Shown: positions 1 to 15,000 of the stretch, in pieces
Position numbering within the stretch: the first letter of the stretch is position 1
How the letters are laid out: the number at the start of each line of letters is the position of its first letter
Source: Verrucomicrobiaceae bacterium
GTDB lineage: Bacteria; Verrucomicrobiota; Verrucomicrobiia; Verrucomicrobiales; Verrucomicrobiaceae
Assembly: GCA_019694165.1 (NCBI GenBank)
Contig: JAIBCL010000021.1
Span: 1 to 64,000, forward strand
Reading direction: 5' to 3'
Length of the DNA: 64,000 nucleotides
Made by a program: the position numbers and the translations under genes
The notes under the pieces: model-generated
What the model was told of the DNA's origin: nothing
Seen by the model: only the letters and a program-made list of their open reading frames with translations
Databases searched by the model: none

Positions 1-3000
1 CACACCCGTGGACTGGTCAGCGGTGCGGCCGTTGTCTGTGCCGTTCGGACCGTCGGTGAAGGCGTTCTGGCCGACGAAGGAATTGCCGGCAAGCTCAATG
101 TTGACCCCCGTGCCGAGCGTGCGGAAGACCGTGCCGGTATTGCTGCTGGCCACATCATCCGTGCGGAGGAAGCCTTCGACCGATCCGCCGTTGAGCCGGA
201 CGGTGACGTTGGTGTTGGTGAGCTGGTCCGCATTGACCTGAAGCGTGCCACTGCCGAGGTCCAAGGTGGTGGCAGTGCCGTAGCTGCGCGCTCCGTCCAC
301 GCTCCAACGCTCAATGCCGCCGGCTGCGTAGGTCACCGCCTTGGTGAAGCCGGTGGTCAGGATGTCCACCACACCGTAACGGCGGGCGGTGATGCTGGTG
401 CCGGCATTGGCGAAGGCGTTGGCGTTGGTGACACCGATGGCGCCCTGTTCGACGTACACGTCTCCGGTGAAGGAGGTGCTGTTGTTGCCGCCGACGAAGG
501 CGTAACCATTGCCCCACTTGTAGAGGTCGTTGCTGCCGTTAAGACCGGTAAGCGTGAGACCCGTGCCGGTGGCACCGGAGGTGATCTGGTTGTTCACTGC
601 GGTGGCGTTGATGTCGAGGATCGAGTTGCCCGTACCGGTCAGGTAGAGCGTGCCGGCATTGAGCACCGAGCGGGTGCTGCCGAGCGTGACACGCAGACGA
701 GCCGGGGAGAGACCGGTGGTGTCTGTGGAATTGATTTCAAGATCGCCGATGCCGATGGCGGTGTCGGTGCCAGGCGTTGCGGAGATGATGGCGTTGTCCA
801 CTGCGACGATGCGGCCCATGGTGTATTGGCCGTTGAGCGAACTGCCGGGCGCCGCACCGAGCGTGAGCGTGGTTCCCGCCGCCGTGTTCTGGCTGCTGGA
901 GTTCAGGGTGATGGTGCCGGAGCCGGATGCGCCGAAGGTGTTCAGCGTGAGGCCACCTTCGTTAATGTTCCAGGCACCGGAGAAGCCCGTGCCATTGGCG
1001 GCGGCGGTCTGGTCTTTGCCCACAATAAGGGTGCCGGCACCGAACTTGGTGATGCTGCCGGCGTAGATGTCGCCGGAGAGGGTGGTGTTGCCGGTGTTGT
1101 AGATGATGCCTTCCTTGTCGCCGTTGGTGCCGAACTTGAGGTTGGTGGCGATGGTGGGCGTGCCGGTGGTGAGCAGGCCGCCGCGGTCAGCGTCGGAGGT
1201 ACCATTGGCGAAGGTGATGGTGTTATACTGGCCGGTGCCGCTGCTGATGTTCTGATTGGTGCGCAGTGCATAGACGGTCTGGTCTTGCGTGAGCACCATC
1301 GCGGCCGTGCTGATGTCCACCTTGCTGGTGCCGGTCGTGGTCGCCGTAAACGTGCCACCGGTGAAGGTGTTGTCATAGGCGGTGATGTTGGTGAAGCCGA
1401 AGGTGGCGTCGTACTTCATGAACGTGTTGTCCGTGCCGTTGATGTAGTAGGCGGGCAGCATACCGTAGGTGGCGCTGTTGGTCCCGCCGGTGACGGATCC
1501 CACCCCGCCGCTGGCAATGATGTTGGTCTTCGTGGCAGTGGACAGAGCCGCGTTGCCGAGCGTGCCGGCAGTGGCCAGGATCTTCATGGTGGCGGCACCC
1601 GTGCGGGTGACTGACGGCGTGGTCAGGCCAACCGAACCGCCGGTGCCAACAATCGAGGAGACGATCGCGCCTTTCTGGAAGGTGACGGCACCCACCGTTT
1701 CGACGTTGCCGACCGCCGGAGCACTCGTGGGCGAGGTGATCTGGAACTGGGCTCCATTGAGGTCGATGGCCACGTTGTCAGCCCAGCGGTTGTAGTTTGC
1801 CGTGCTGTTGTCGAAGCGCAGGACGGAACCCGGATGCAACACGACAGCGTTCTGGTTGGCGCTGTTATCGACCACTGCTTTCTGGAAGCTGCCGCTTGCG
1901 CCGCTGGCCGTCACCTGACCGAACACATCGGCGGTGCCGCCGCTGTCACCCAAGGGACCATTGGCTGCGGTGGAGACTGCCGTGAAGTTAAGCACGGAAC
2001 TGCGGCTGATGACGGTGCCGCCGTTGTAGGTGTGGACATCGTTGTTGGTTACCGTGCCGTTGCCGTTGGTTGCCTGGTTGCCGATCAAGACTCTCGTGGA
2101 TGACACGTCAGACAGCACGCCGGTGGCATTCGGCGAGTCAAGAGTCAGGGTGCTGCCGCCACCACCGATGCGATAGACATTGCCGCTGCCGACGGTCAGC
2201 GAGGTGGCAGCGTAGGTCGTGCCGGCGCTCGCACCGAGGAAGTAGGTGCCGTTGCCGATGGTGCCGAGGTCGATGGCGTTGGAGTAGCTGCCGGTGGCGT
2301 TCAGGGCAATGACGCCGCTGGAATCGGAGGACATCCAGTTGGCAAGGTTTGTGCCGGTGATCGTGTTTTCATTCACGCGGAAGCGCGAAAGCTGCGTGCC
2401 GGTGCTGTATTGGGCGATCTGGCCGTTGGCGAAGGTGAGTGTCGGAGCCCCGGCTGTCGCGCCGTTGCCGATGAGAATATCGCCCGTCGGGTTGACCCGG
2501 ATCTGGCTGCCGCGCAGCATGGTGTCGAGGTTCAGTGTCGGGATTTCCGAGTTCACGTCACCGAAGCGGAGCAGGCCGCCATTGACCACGAGGCCGATGC
2601 CGTTGGCGCCGACAGTGCCGGCATACAGGCCGCCGAAGGTGCTGGAGGTGCTGCTGAGCCACAGGTCGCCGCTGCCGCCCTTGATGATGGCCTGGCCGAC
2701 CGTGCCTGCCGTGCTGCCAGCGCCGTCGTTGACGGCACCGTTCAGAAGGAGCGTGCCGGTGACACTGAGGATCGGCGTGCCGGTCAGATTGGTGGCTCCG
2801 TTGATTTCCAGCACATAGTTGCCCGAGGAGCTGGCAAGCATCGAGCTGCCGATGGTGAGATCCTTGAAGGCGATGTGCTTGTTGGCAAAGGCACCGGAGT
2901 TGCGGTCGATGGTGAGGGTGGAGCCGCCGTTGACGATGAGGCTGTTGCCCGAGGTGTCGTTGCCGGCCCAGAAGCGCTGGCGGGTGCTGTCATTGGTGCC

Positions 3001-6000
3001 CACGTCGAGGCGGATGTTGGTCGTGCCGCCGTAGAGCGTGAGAGCACCGGTGCCGATGCCGCCATTGTAGAACGGCGTGGCCGCGCCGATGGCGGCGGTG
3101 CTGTTGAGCAGATTGTTCGGCGTGCCGCTGGCGAAGGTGTTGAGCGAGCCGGCGGAGAAGAAGAACAATGTCTGCGGACCGGTCTGCGCCGTGGCCGCCG
3201 AAGCGATGGTGAACGTGGTGCCGGTCGGGATGGTGGCGATTGTGGAGCCGGCAGGGATGCCGGGGCCGGAAACCAACATGCCGACCACGAGGCCGGTGGT
3301 ATCGGGCACCGTGACCGTGGTGGAGGCAGCGACGGTGGCACCCGTGACCGGCACGCCGACGCTGGAGCCGCGGATGTTGAGGGTGCCCTGGACGACCTGG
3401 ATGCCGCCCGAGTTCGTGTTGAGCAGGCCGGTGCTCACATTGGCAAGTTCGAGGGTCTGGCCGCCCGTCTTCACGAGCGTAGCCCCACCGGTCACCTGAC
3501 CGTCAATGCGGAGCGTGGTGGCGATGCCATTGGCACCCGTGTTGATGTAGGAATAAGCCGGGCTGCCTTCCAAGGTGCCCGCACCAAGATCAAGACCGCC
3601 GCGGACCAGAAGGTTGAAGGTCGTGCTGCCGGTCGGGTTGTTGAAGTAGAGCGTCTGGCCCTGCTCACCCGGGGAACCACCGAAGCGAATGCCGCCGTTC
3701 ATGACCAGGTTGCCCGAGGTGATGGCGGCGGTGAGGGCACCGACGCGGTTGGCCGTCAGGATGGCCTGCGGGCTGCCGTCTCCGATCGCGAGACCGACAT
3801 TGAAGGCCGTGGTGCCGACGATGGCCGTAAGCTGGCCGGCGGTCACCGTAGCGGCCGGAGCCGCGCTGACCCTGAACGTGGTCGGGCTGGTGATCTCGGT
3901 GACGGTCAGGGCCGTCGTTCCGACGCCGTTGAGCACCATGCCCACGGCGAGGCCTGCTGTGCTGGCGGCGGTGACGGTCGTGCTGCCGGCTGTGGTGGTG
4001 ACGCCGGTGAGGCTCACGACGCTGCCGGCATTGGCGACGAAGTTGTTATTTGTGGCAGTAGCCTGCGTCACGGTGGCATTCACCGCAGCGCCGCTGGCGT
4101 TTACGAGGCCGACATTTGTGCCACCGATGGAACCGATATAGGTGCCTGCAGGGATGCCGTTGCCTGCGATCGGCATGCCGACCACCAGGCCAGTGGCACT
4201 CGTGACGACGATCGTCGAGTTGCCACTGATGCTGGTGAAGGTGGAGGTCGTGACCGCGCCCACATCCGAGGCAAGGTTCAGCGTGCCGTTGTAGGCATTG
4301 AGGACCACGAGGCCGTTCGTGCCGGCGCTCATCTGGGAGGTGGTGGCGGTGCCGCCGAGATTGCCCACGGCGATGCCGGTGGTGGCGGTGCCCGTCGTGC
4401 GCAGGGTCAGGCTGCCCTGGTTGATGATCCAGTTGCCGTTGAAGGTGTTCTGCGGTGAGTCGATGACCAAGGTGCCCGCGCCTTGCTTCACGATGTGAGT
4501 GGCATTGGTGATCTGGCCCGTGGTGCGCGGAGTCAGGCCGGGTGCCGTGGTGGAGGCAGCCTGGCTGGCGATGGAGCCGATCGTGAAGGTGCCGCTGTTG
4601 AAGATGTTTGCTTCCTGGGCGGAGGTGCCGAACGAGATGCCCGAGATCACGGAACGTGTGCCGTTGGCGATGATCGAGCCGCTGCGCACCTGGATGCGGT
4701 CAGTGGTCGCCGCCGTGATGTTATTGGCGAAGGTCACATCGGCGTCCAGACGGAGCGCGTAGGTGTCGAGAGCCAGCCCCTGGGCGGCTGCGTTGAAGAC
4801 CAGGCCGCTGCTCAGCAAGGTGCGTTCGGCCGGGACGTTGAGAACCGCCGAGCCGCCGGTGCCGCCAATGTTGCCACCGCGGGAGCCGTCGAAGCCGGCA
4901 TTCACGAAGCCGTTGTCAGCCGTGTAGGTGAGGAATTGGAGGTCCGTGGCATTGACCATCCAGCCCGGAAGCATGCCATTGGTGATCAAGCTGGTGAGAG
5001 CGACCGAACCCGTGCCCGGATCAATGGTGCCGCCGAAGAGCTTGATGCGCTCGTCACTGCCGAGCTGGTTGACAGTCGCGGGATTGATCTGGATGGAGGC
5101 CACATTGCCGGAGACGGCGAGGCCATTGACGGTCTGGGCCGTCGAACGGGTGAGGTCTGCCCCGGCACCGCCACCGATCACGAGGGTGGCCGTGCGGTTC
5201 AGAAGATCGCGCTGGACCACGAACTGGCCGAACTTGCCAACGGCCACGTCACCGACGGTTTCCTTGACTTCGATGTCACGATTGCCGAGGAGACGAAGCG
5301 TGGAGTTGTTGAGGGCAAGCGCCGTGTCATCATCCCAGCGCCCCTGATGGTTGCCCGCGCCGCTCACTCCTTCAAGCTGGCTGTTTGAAAGCAGGCCAGT
5401 GGAGTAGTCGAAGCGGATTTCCGAGGTGCTGCGAAGCGTGACCGGAGCCAGAGGAGCCGTGCCAGCGGCATCGACGAAGGTGCCGCCGAGGCCGCCGGCC
5501 GTCAGCGTGCCCCAGGTGTCGAACGAGGAGGTGTTCAGCGTGCCACGGAACTCGAGCGTGCTGCCGCGATTGACCACCGTGGTGCCGCTGTAGTCGTTGT
5601 TGGTCATGAGGACCACCGTGCCGCGGCCACTGCCGCCGGTGAGGGTGTCCACGGTGATGGCACTGTGCGGCATGCCAACGATGAGGTTGGTGTCGCAAAC
5701 GAGTGCATCGGTGAGCACATTGCTGTTCACCATGTCGCTGGAGACATACAGCGTGCTGCCACCGGCGCCGAGGCGGAAGGTGTGACCGGCACCGTAGCCG
5801 AGGGTGGCGGCGTTGTAGCTGCCGTTCTGGCCCACGGCATTGGAGGTGGAGCCGAGGAAGGCGGTGCCGTCACCGATGAGGCCCTGGTCGAGAGCCTGGT
5901 TGTAAACCGTGTTCAGCGCGATGATGGCCGAGCCGGCATTCTTGCCGCCGCCGTTGAGGCCATTGCCGCCAGCCAGACCGAAGTAGCTGCTGTTCTGCGG

Positions 6001-9000
6001 GCCGCCGAGGTTGCCCACGAGGACATTGAAGGAAGAGAGAGGCGCATTGGCGGCCATGCGCAGAATGCCGTAGTTGCCCATGGCATTGCTGCGCAGATCG
6101 ACGGAACCGGCGCCTGTGGCGATGTTGCCCGTGCTGTTGAACTGGATGGCCGAGCCCGGCTGGATGAGCGCGTTGCCCGTGCCGTAGTTGGCCGAGTTGC
6201 TCAAGGTGATCACGTTGCCTTCGTAGGTGCCGAAGAAGGTGGTGCCAACGACATTCACATACCCGCCCTTGAAGGTGCTGGTGTTGTCGCTGTTGATGAA
6301 CAGGCTGCCGCCACCTTTGACGATGGTGCCGCTGCCGCTGATGCTGCCGAGGATGGTGGTGTTCGGATTCGGGGTGAAGTTCGCATCCTTGACAAGAGTA
6401 AGGGCGTCAAACTCGGCGCTGTAGCCGTTGGCGTTGTTGATGGTGAAGAGCATCGAACCGAGCGGGCCGCCGAAGTTCAGATCGCCGAACTTGATGGTCT
6501 TGGTGGTCGCGGTCGGGGCCAGACGGTCGAGGCTCAGGATGGTGGCACCGCTGCCGATGTAGCTGCCGCTGCCGATGCCGGCGGTGGAGCCGATGGTCAG
6601 GTCGTTGTTGGCGAAAGTGGTGAGCACCTGCATGTTGGCGGTGTTGTCACCGTCGTGGCGGATGTTCAGGGTGGAACCGTTGATGGTGACCGGGGCGCCG
6701 GCACCGAACGGATCGGAGGCGTTGTTCGACAGACGGACTTCCGTCGTGCCGGCCATCAGCCTCCAGGCCCCCACGTCATTGGCACCGCTGCCGGTGTCGC
6801 CGTTGGTGATGAAGAGGGTGCCGCCACCGGTCTTGGTGAGGGTCTTGCCGTTCGCGCTGATCTTGCCCGCGATGACCACGCTGTTGGCGTTGTTAGCGGT
6901 GGCGAAGAGCGTGTTGAGCACCGCATCCTGAGCGACACTGAGGGTGCCATTGACCATGATGCCGATGTTGGTGTTGGAGCTGAAGGTCAGCGCCGATGCG
7001 TCAAGCGTCACGTTGTTGATCAGATTCCAGCCGACGGAGGCTGCTCCGCTGACGAGGGCGGAGGTCGTGTTGGCGTAGGTGCTGCCATTGCCGAAGCTGT
7101 TATAGGCATCGACGGTGATATTATAGCCGCTGCCCGGGCCGAACTGGACCACGTTGATGTTGTCGATGACTTCACCGACTGCGTAGCCGCTGCCGCTGGT
7201 GGCGGCGAGGTCGAGGATACCGCCCTTGAGGGTGATGGTGCCGGTGCCGAGGGCCAGGGTGTTGCGCACGGCGAGCGTGCCGGTGCTGACCGGAGCGATC
7301 GCGTTGGCGCTGGTGACTCGGCCCGCGTTGATCGTCGTGGTGCCGCTGTAGGTATTGGCGAGCGGAGAACCGTCCTTGTTGAGCGGCTGGTTCAGCGTCA
7401 GGGTGCCGTCGCCAGCCTTCACGAGGTTGAGCGTGCCATTGAGGGTGCCGGTGAAGGTCGTGCTCTGGCCGACACCGGTGTTGACCGTGAGGGTCTTGGC
7501 GGCACCGCTGTTTGTGACACTGCCGGTGCCCGTCAGGCCGCCGATGGTGATGTCCTGGCCGTTCAGGTTGAGCACACCCGCGTTGTTGACGGCGATGTTG
7601 ACGAGGCCGCTCTGCGGCACCGCGCCAGCGCTGCCGAACTTGAGGGCGCCTTCCTGGATGGTGATCGTGCGGAGAGCCGTGGTGGTCGGGGCCATCACGC
7701 TGCCGGCGCCCGAGAGGAGAAGGGTGCCATTGCCTGCCTTCGTGAACTCAGTGGCCTCGATGGCTCCCGAGATCGTGGAGTCGCCCGTCTGGCCGCCGCT
7801 GATCCAGACGAGGGCTTCCTGCGGCGTAGCACCGGTGCCGAAGCGGACATTGCTGCTGATCGTCGGAGCCGCGCCGGTGGTGGAGGCACCGTTCATGATC
7901 AGACCGCCGGTGGAGAGGCGCAGCAACGATGTGCCGTTGGTCGGCGTGATATTGGTGTCCGTGCGAAGGCCAAGCACATCCACATTGCCCGCCCCGACGA
8001 CGGTGACCTTGCCGCCGTCCGCCGTAAGCATGTCAACCAGTGAGGTCGCGGCAGTGGCTGCCACGGTATTGGTGGTGGTGGCGTTGTGCAGCATGAACCC
8101 GTTGGTGGTGTCATAGCGCAGGAAGTTCAGCGTCTGGCTCGTGCTGTCGCGACCGACGATGGTGGGAGCGGAAAGCAGGCCGTTGGAGCCGCCACCGGTG
8201 TTGGTCTGCGCGGTGCCAGTGGTGAACTTCTCGTTGGTCCCGAGGTCGCTGGAAAGGTTCGAGGAGATCACCGTCATCATGCCGTTGGTTGCGCGGGCAA
8301 GGGCGGTGGCGGTGAGAGTCGATGTCGTGCTTGATCCCTTCACGAGCTGCACGGAGGCCGCACCGTTGTAGTTCAGAGTTGTGACGGTGAGAGCCTGCGC
8401 CGGTGTAGCGAAGGTCAGGGCCGTGCTGGCCGCCGGACGGGTGGTGGTGGCCGCGCTGAGGGTGACGACACCGCTGGTGGCCGTAAGCGTGACGCCGCTG
8501 CCGGTGAAGTTCGCCGGGACGGAGAGCACGAAGGTGGTCGAGTTCGTCACCGAAGCAACCGTGGCACCCGCCGGGATGCCGTCACCGCTGATGGCCATTC
8601 CCGGAACGAGGCCGGCGGTGTTGGCGACGGTGATGGTGGTGTTCTCGTTGATGGTTGTGCCACCGGTGAGGCTGGAGGTCACGGTCTTGACGGCGGTGAC
8701 CTGGGTGCCGGCAGTAATGCCGGTGCCCGTGACGGTCATGCCGGGCACGATGCCGGTGACGGTGGTGACGGGGACTTCGAGGAGATTCGTGGCCTGCTCG
8801 ACACCCGTGGTGATGCCGACCGGGGCCGTGCCATTGATGCCCGTGAGGAGCAGGCCGCCACCATTGAGGGTGACAGCACCCGAGCCGAATGGCGTGCCGG
8901 TGGTCATCTGCGTGCTGACCACGCCGCCGCCGCCGTTGAAGTTGCCGACGGTGAGGGAGTTGTTGGCGTTGGCCGAGCCGTTGACGAGGAGCGTGCCACT

Positions 9001-12000
9001 GCCGGTCTTGGTAAGACCAAAGGCACCGGTGATCGGCAGCACTTCACCGAGGGTGTTGGAGCCGGAGACTTCGATGCCGCTTGCCGCCGTGAGGATGATC
9101 GGATGCGTGCTGGTGAAGGAACCGCCCACTGAGAGCGTGCCGCCGCCGAGGCGGACATCGGTGGCCGTCGGGATCAGATGCACGCCCGTGCCGCCGGTGC
9201 CGAAACTGACGGAGGTGGCTGCCGCTGTTGCCGCAGCGCTGATCACGATGCTGTTCGTGGCGATACTGGAGATCGTGGCCCCAAGCGGAATGCCTGTGCC
9301 ATAGACGATCTGGCCAGCCACCAGGTCGGTGGTCGAGGCCAGACCGCTGATGGTGGTGCTGCCGCTGGTGACCGTGCCGGCACGGCTGTTGGCGAAGGCC
9401 GCCGTGTCGCCAAGGCTTGCATCACCCGTGACACGGAGCATGCCGCCGTTGACGAAGAGCGAGGAACCGAAGTTGCCGGTGGCCGGGATGTTGCGGTTGG
9501 ATGTCAGGTTGTTGCCGGTGAGGACGAGGACGCCGCCGCCGGTCTTGATCAAGTTCCCGCCTTCCGTGCCGGTCGAGGTCAGGTTCATGTCGAGCTGGAC
9601 CACTCCCTGCGTGGTGTTGACCGCAAAGGTGCGGTTGCGGGCCGTGGTGTTGGAGTTGATGTCCCATGCAGCGGCGGTGTTGTTGAACGTCAGATTGCCA
9701 CGACCTTCCAGCGTGATGGTCGTGTTCGCAGCCGTTCCCATCGCAGCGAGGACGTTCGGGATGACGCGGCTGGTACCGTCGGAGCCGATGGACGGACCGC
9801 CGTTGTTGGAGCCAGCGCCCAAGGTCAGCGTGCCGGTGCCGAACGGACCGCTCATCACTGTCAGTGCGTTGGCCGGGCCGCTGTAGAGCGCATTGGAACC
9901 GATGACGGTGCGGGCAGCCTGGAGCGTCGTGCCGCCAGTGAAGGTGTTCTGCGAGTAGCCGTTGGCGTCGCCGCCGAAGTACACAACGCCAGCGCGTGTG
10001 GTCGGATTGGCGGTGTCGCCCACGGTGAGGGCACCGGCTCCGGTGATCGGGCCGTTCAGTTCGAGGCGACCCGAGTTGAGGGACTGGACGGTGACGCCAC
10101 CGGTGTTGCCGATTCCGCCAGTGACCTTTGAGGTGTAGAGCGAGTTGCCGAGGATGGTGGTCGCCGCAGAGGCGATGATGTCGCGACCGAAGGTCACCTG
10201 ACCGCTCAGACCGACGGTCGAGGCGGTGGTGACGAGCAGCGGCGTGTCGCTGTTGCCCAGCGCACCAGCCGTGTTCGGCAGCACATCCGTGCCGACGAAG
10301 AGACTGCCCGCTCCGTTGAGGGTGGTGGTGCCGGTGTAGGTGTTCATGCCGTTGAGCACCAAAGTGCTGGCACCGGTCTTGATAAGGTTAGCACCGGTGC
10401 CGCTGATCACACCGAGAATGCTCGTTTCACCCGTATTTTCAATCGTGCGGGTGCCAGCCACGCCACCAGGGGCGAGGTTCACGTTGCCGCGCAGCACAAA
10501 GTTGGCACCCGCCGTGCGGAAGTCGCCGACGAGGTCGACATCACTCGAGAGGCTGATGCCACCCGCGCTCACCGCGCCTTCGGATGCCTGACCGATGTTC
10601 ACACCGGTGTTGCTGGTATGGTTGACGACCAGCTTGCCGGAGCCGAGGGCGAAGTTGTTCGCAATGACCAACGTTGACCCGCGGTTGGCGTACGTGTTGC
10701 CCGCGTAGTTGTTCCGGGTGTTCAGCGTCAGGTTGAAGTTACCATTGATGACGGACTGGTTGTTGTAAGCATTGCTGCCGACCATCGCGCCAACCTGAAC
10801 GGAGTTGGCACCGGTGAGGACGTTTTCAAAGGCAGCGGCACCGATCTGCATCGTGCCCTGGTTGCCGCCGGCGCCGAAGCGATAGACGGAGTCGGTGGAG
10901 GCACCGAGGGTTGGGGCAAAGTAGATCTGGTTGTTGAAGCCGCTGGTGGAGGAACCGAGCCAGATGTGCTCGACCGGGCCGCCGGCGTTGAGGGCCGTTT
11001 CCATGGCACCGATGTTCAGAGCGCCATACTGCCAGGAGTTGTCCAGCGAGATGATGCCAAGGGTGTCGCCCGTGGTGGTCATATAGACCTTGCCATTGGT
11101 CGGGCCACTGGTGGTCAGGAGACCGAGGATATCCGCCTGGGTCAGTGCCACGCCATTGTTGTTGTAGCCGATGGACACGCCGGAGAAGCCCCAGATGTCG
11201 CTGTTTGAGGTCACGGCCTGCGCGGAGATATTGCCCGCTGCTGCCAGACGGATCATCGTGCCAGGCAGGAGGTTGACATTGCCCGCGCCGAACGGCGTGC
11301 CGGTCAGGCTGATGCTGCCGATGGTGCTGGTGGCCGTGTTCTGAGTGAAGGCCCACACTTCGAGGCCGGTCGAGCCGGCGGTGCCGAAGTTGTTCGTGCC
11401 GTTGGCGAAGATGAGGCTGCCGTTGCCCGCCTTGATCAGCTTGCCGGATGCACCACCAGTCACCTGGCCTTCGAGGATGCTCTGATTGGAGCCGGTCGCA
11501 CCGAACGAGGTGTTGATGACGTTGCTGTTGGCCCCCAGCGTGGTGGTGCCGGCGACGGTGATGCCGTTCTGGTTGAAGGTGAGATAGATCGGCGAGTTGG
11601 CACCGAGGTTGTCGAAGGTCAGATTGTTGATCCGCTGCATCGTGATCTGCGCGTTGTTGTTGATCACGGAGTCGGCGTTCACGGTGACGTTGCTGCCGAT
11701 GCTGGAGGTGACGCGGCTCAGGGAGGCGATGTTCGAGTCGCGGCCCGCGTTGTTGGCGATCAGGCTGTCGATGGTGAGCACGCTGCCCTGACCGGTGGCA
11801 CCGTTGAGGACGATGTCGCGACCGCCGGTGGCGGTGCCGATAGCGGTGCCGGAGTTGGAGACCGGGTTCTGGAGGAACAGGGTGCCCTGGTTGACGGTGA
11901 TGTTGCCGGCGGTGAGGCCGCCGTTGCTGCCGGTAAGGGTGAGCTGGCCGGTGCCGAACTTGGTGAGGCCGGCGCTGCCGGTGATCTGAGCATTGATGGT

Positions 12001-15000
12001 GCCGGTCGCGCCGGTGTAGATCATTGCCTCGTTGGCACCGAAGGCCAGGGTCATCGGAAGGGTAACCGGAGTGACCGTCGCAGCCGCCGTCTGGGTTGGG
12101 CTGATGGTGGCCGCCGCGTTAAACAGGATGCCGCCCATCCCGGCCGCGCCGCCGGCGAAAGTAATGGTGTTGTTAGACGATGTCGGGCTGATGTTCTGAC
12201 CGACACGCATGGCGTAGAGTGTCGGATTGTCCGCGAGCGTGAGCGCACCTCCGAGGGTGACCGAGGTGACTGCGGCCGTGGTGGCTGCGCTCAAAGTAAT
12301 GCTGACCCCTGGCGACACAGCCGTAACGGTCGTACCGGTCGCGATGCCTGCGCCGGACACCGTGCTGCCGACCACGATCTGAGCCGTGTCAGTGGTCGTG
12401 AGCACCGTTGCTCCACTGGCTCCCGCAGCGGCCCGAACCTGACTGTTCACGTCGATGACATCACCCGAGGTGATGGTGCCGGCAGTATATGCGCCGAGCG
12501 GCGTGTCGCTGTAGCCGATCTGGCCCGCGCCCGGCGAGGCGGTGCCAACGAGGGACTGGAAGCCGGTGACGGCACCAGTCGGGTTGTAGCCGACGTAGGT
12601 GTTGGTGGTGCCGTCCACGATCCAGACCGGGGCGATGCCCGGGTTGGTCACGCCACTGCCGTTGGCGGTGGTGCCGTTGACAGTCTGGCCGCCGGTGACG
12701 ATGAATCGGTCAAACGCGGTAGGCGAGACGCTGCTGGCTGTGTTGATCATGCCAAGCACCGAAGTGGTGGCCGTGCCAGCGACCGTGGCGCTCGGGGCGA
12801 CGGCGGCGGCGGAGTTCGTGATCACCAAGGTGCCGTTGGTGCCGCGCGAGAGCGCATTGGCTTCCAAGGTGGCGGTACCGGCACCGGCGGCGCGGACCAC
12901 CGCGACGGTGGAACCCTTGCTGGCCGTGAGCGTGCCGACCTTCTCATAGGACTGAGCGTTGGCCACGCCCGAGAGACGGAGGGTACCGCCATTGATGTCC
13001 TGACCGGTGGCATCCGCCCAGCGGCCCTGGCCGTCCGCCACCGAGCCGATCTGATCGACGATGGTGACCGCGCTGCCCGGACGCATCACGATGGGGTTGT
13101 TGTTGGCGTTGGAGACCGAGTTGTAGAAGGACGGGCTGTTGAATCCGCCCGGATTGCCCAAGGTGAGCGTACCGTAAACTTCGACGCTGCCGGAACCGAG
13201 CGGCGTGGCAGTGGAGCCGGTGTCGAGTGTGACAGTGGAACCCTTGCTGATGGTGGTGCCACCGCTGTAGTCGTTGGAGTTGCGGAAGATCACGCCGCCA
13301 TTGCCGGCAGTGATGGCGCTGCCCTGGAGGTTGGCAAGCTGGCTCCCGACGATAACACGTGCCGAGGCAGCAGACGGAGACACTCCGACGCTGGCGGAGC
13401 CGAGCACATTGTCAGAGCCGACGAAGGCGAGACTCGGCCCGGTGTTTGCACCGATGCGATAGGTATTGCCGGTGCCGGTGCCGAGCGTCGGAGCGAGATA
13501 TTGCACTTCCGTGGCACCGTAGCCGCCGAGGAACATCGAGCCGTCACCGTAGTTCGCCATGTTCAGCGCCGAGTTGAACTCAGGCACTGCAAGCTGCAGC
13601 GCGGCACCGAAGCCGCCGTTCAGCTTGATCTGGCTGTTGAGGCCGGTGCCGGGCGCGTAGTCGGTGTCGAGGACGATCGCGGGCAGACTGTTGACATTGC
13701 TGTCGAGGTTCAGAGCGCTGACGCCTCCGACACTGCCATTGCCAGCGATGCGGAGGGCCGCACCGGGCAGCACGCTGACCTGACCCGTGCCGAGCGGTGT
13801 ACCGGAAGTACCCGTGACTTGAACAGCGCCGACCTGGACGTTGGTGCCGCCGGTGAAGGTATTCGAGGTGCCGGAAATGCGCAGCGTGCCGTAAGTGGTG
13901 GCGGCACCGCCAAACTTGTTGAGCGCGCCCGTACCGGTGATTGGGCCGGCGAGGTCAAGGAAGGAAGCGCCGCCGGTGGTGGTGTTCACGTTGAACACGG
14001 TGCTGTTGATGGCAGTGGTGCCGGCGACCTTGAGCGAGTAGCTGTTGCCACCGGTGAGGGTCAGCGTGCTGTTCGCGTTCGAGGTCAGGTTACCGACCTG
14101 GATCTGATTGCCGGTGTTGGCGTTGACGCGGTCCACGTTGACGGTGGCATAGCCAGCGGTCACGACGTTCACGCCGTTGGTGGTCTGCTTGCCGTAGATG
14201 ATGGTGCCGTTCGGGCCGCCGCCGTTGCTGGTGAGCGAGAGCGTGCCGCCGGTGAGGGTGACCGTGCCGGGCGTGGTGCCATTGGCACCGCCGAGGGCGA
14301 GCGGATCCTGGGCAACGAGCGTGCCCTGGTTCACCGTCACACCACCGGTGAAGGTGTTCTGGTTGGCGAACATGTTGTTGGCGGTGATGTTGCCGAGCGT
14401 GAGGGTGCCGGTGCCGTTCTTGACGAGGGCGGTGGTGCCAGCGCCATCGACGATGTTGCCGACGAAGGTCGTGCTCTGCGTGCCGTTGATGGTCAGAGTG
14501 CCGGCCGTGGCGGATGAGTTCGTCACCGTGCCCGCCGTGCCGCTGAGGCTGGCGAAGGTGGCTGTGGTGCCGTTGACGTTGAGCTTGGCCGTGTCGTTGA
14601 GCACGAGGGCCGTTGTCTGCTGCGTAGCGGCTCCCGAACCGGAGAGGGTCAGCGTGCCCTCGTTGATCGTCAGGTTCCCGAGGATGCTGTTGTCGGCACC
14701 GGAAAGGATGATGTCGCCTGCACCGGACTTGGTGAGCGTCCTGGCGGTGATGTTGCCGCTGAGAGTGGCGGTGCCGCTGGTGTAGCCGCCGCTGACATAA
14801 ACGATGCCTTCACCGCCGGTGGCAGCACCGGTGGTGGCGACCGGATTGAACACGAGGTTGGAGCTGATCACCGGAGCTGCCGCACCGACGCCGTTGATGA
14901 GCAAGCCGCCGGTTTCCGTCGTGCTGGCCGCGCGGATGCGCAGGGTGCCGTTGCTGATGTTTGTGGTGGTCTTCACCGCGAACACATCGGCGGTGCCGGT

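Noticed and set aside
5665-8043. Long plus-strand open frame (792 codons) and similar ones at 2410-4458 and 18844-21078
   Set aside because: They lie exactly antisense, codon over codon, to the giant minus-strand gene. They stay open because that gene rarely uses TCA, TTA or CTA. Their translations are low-complexity Gly/Ala/Arg/Asp/Val strings without domains.
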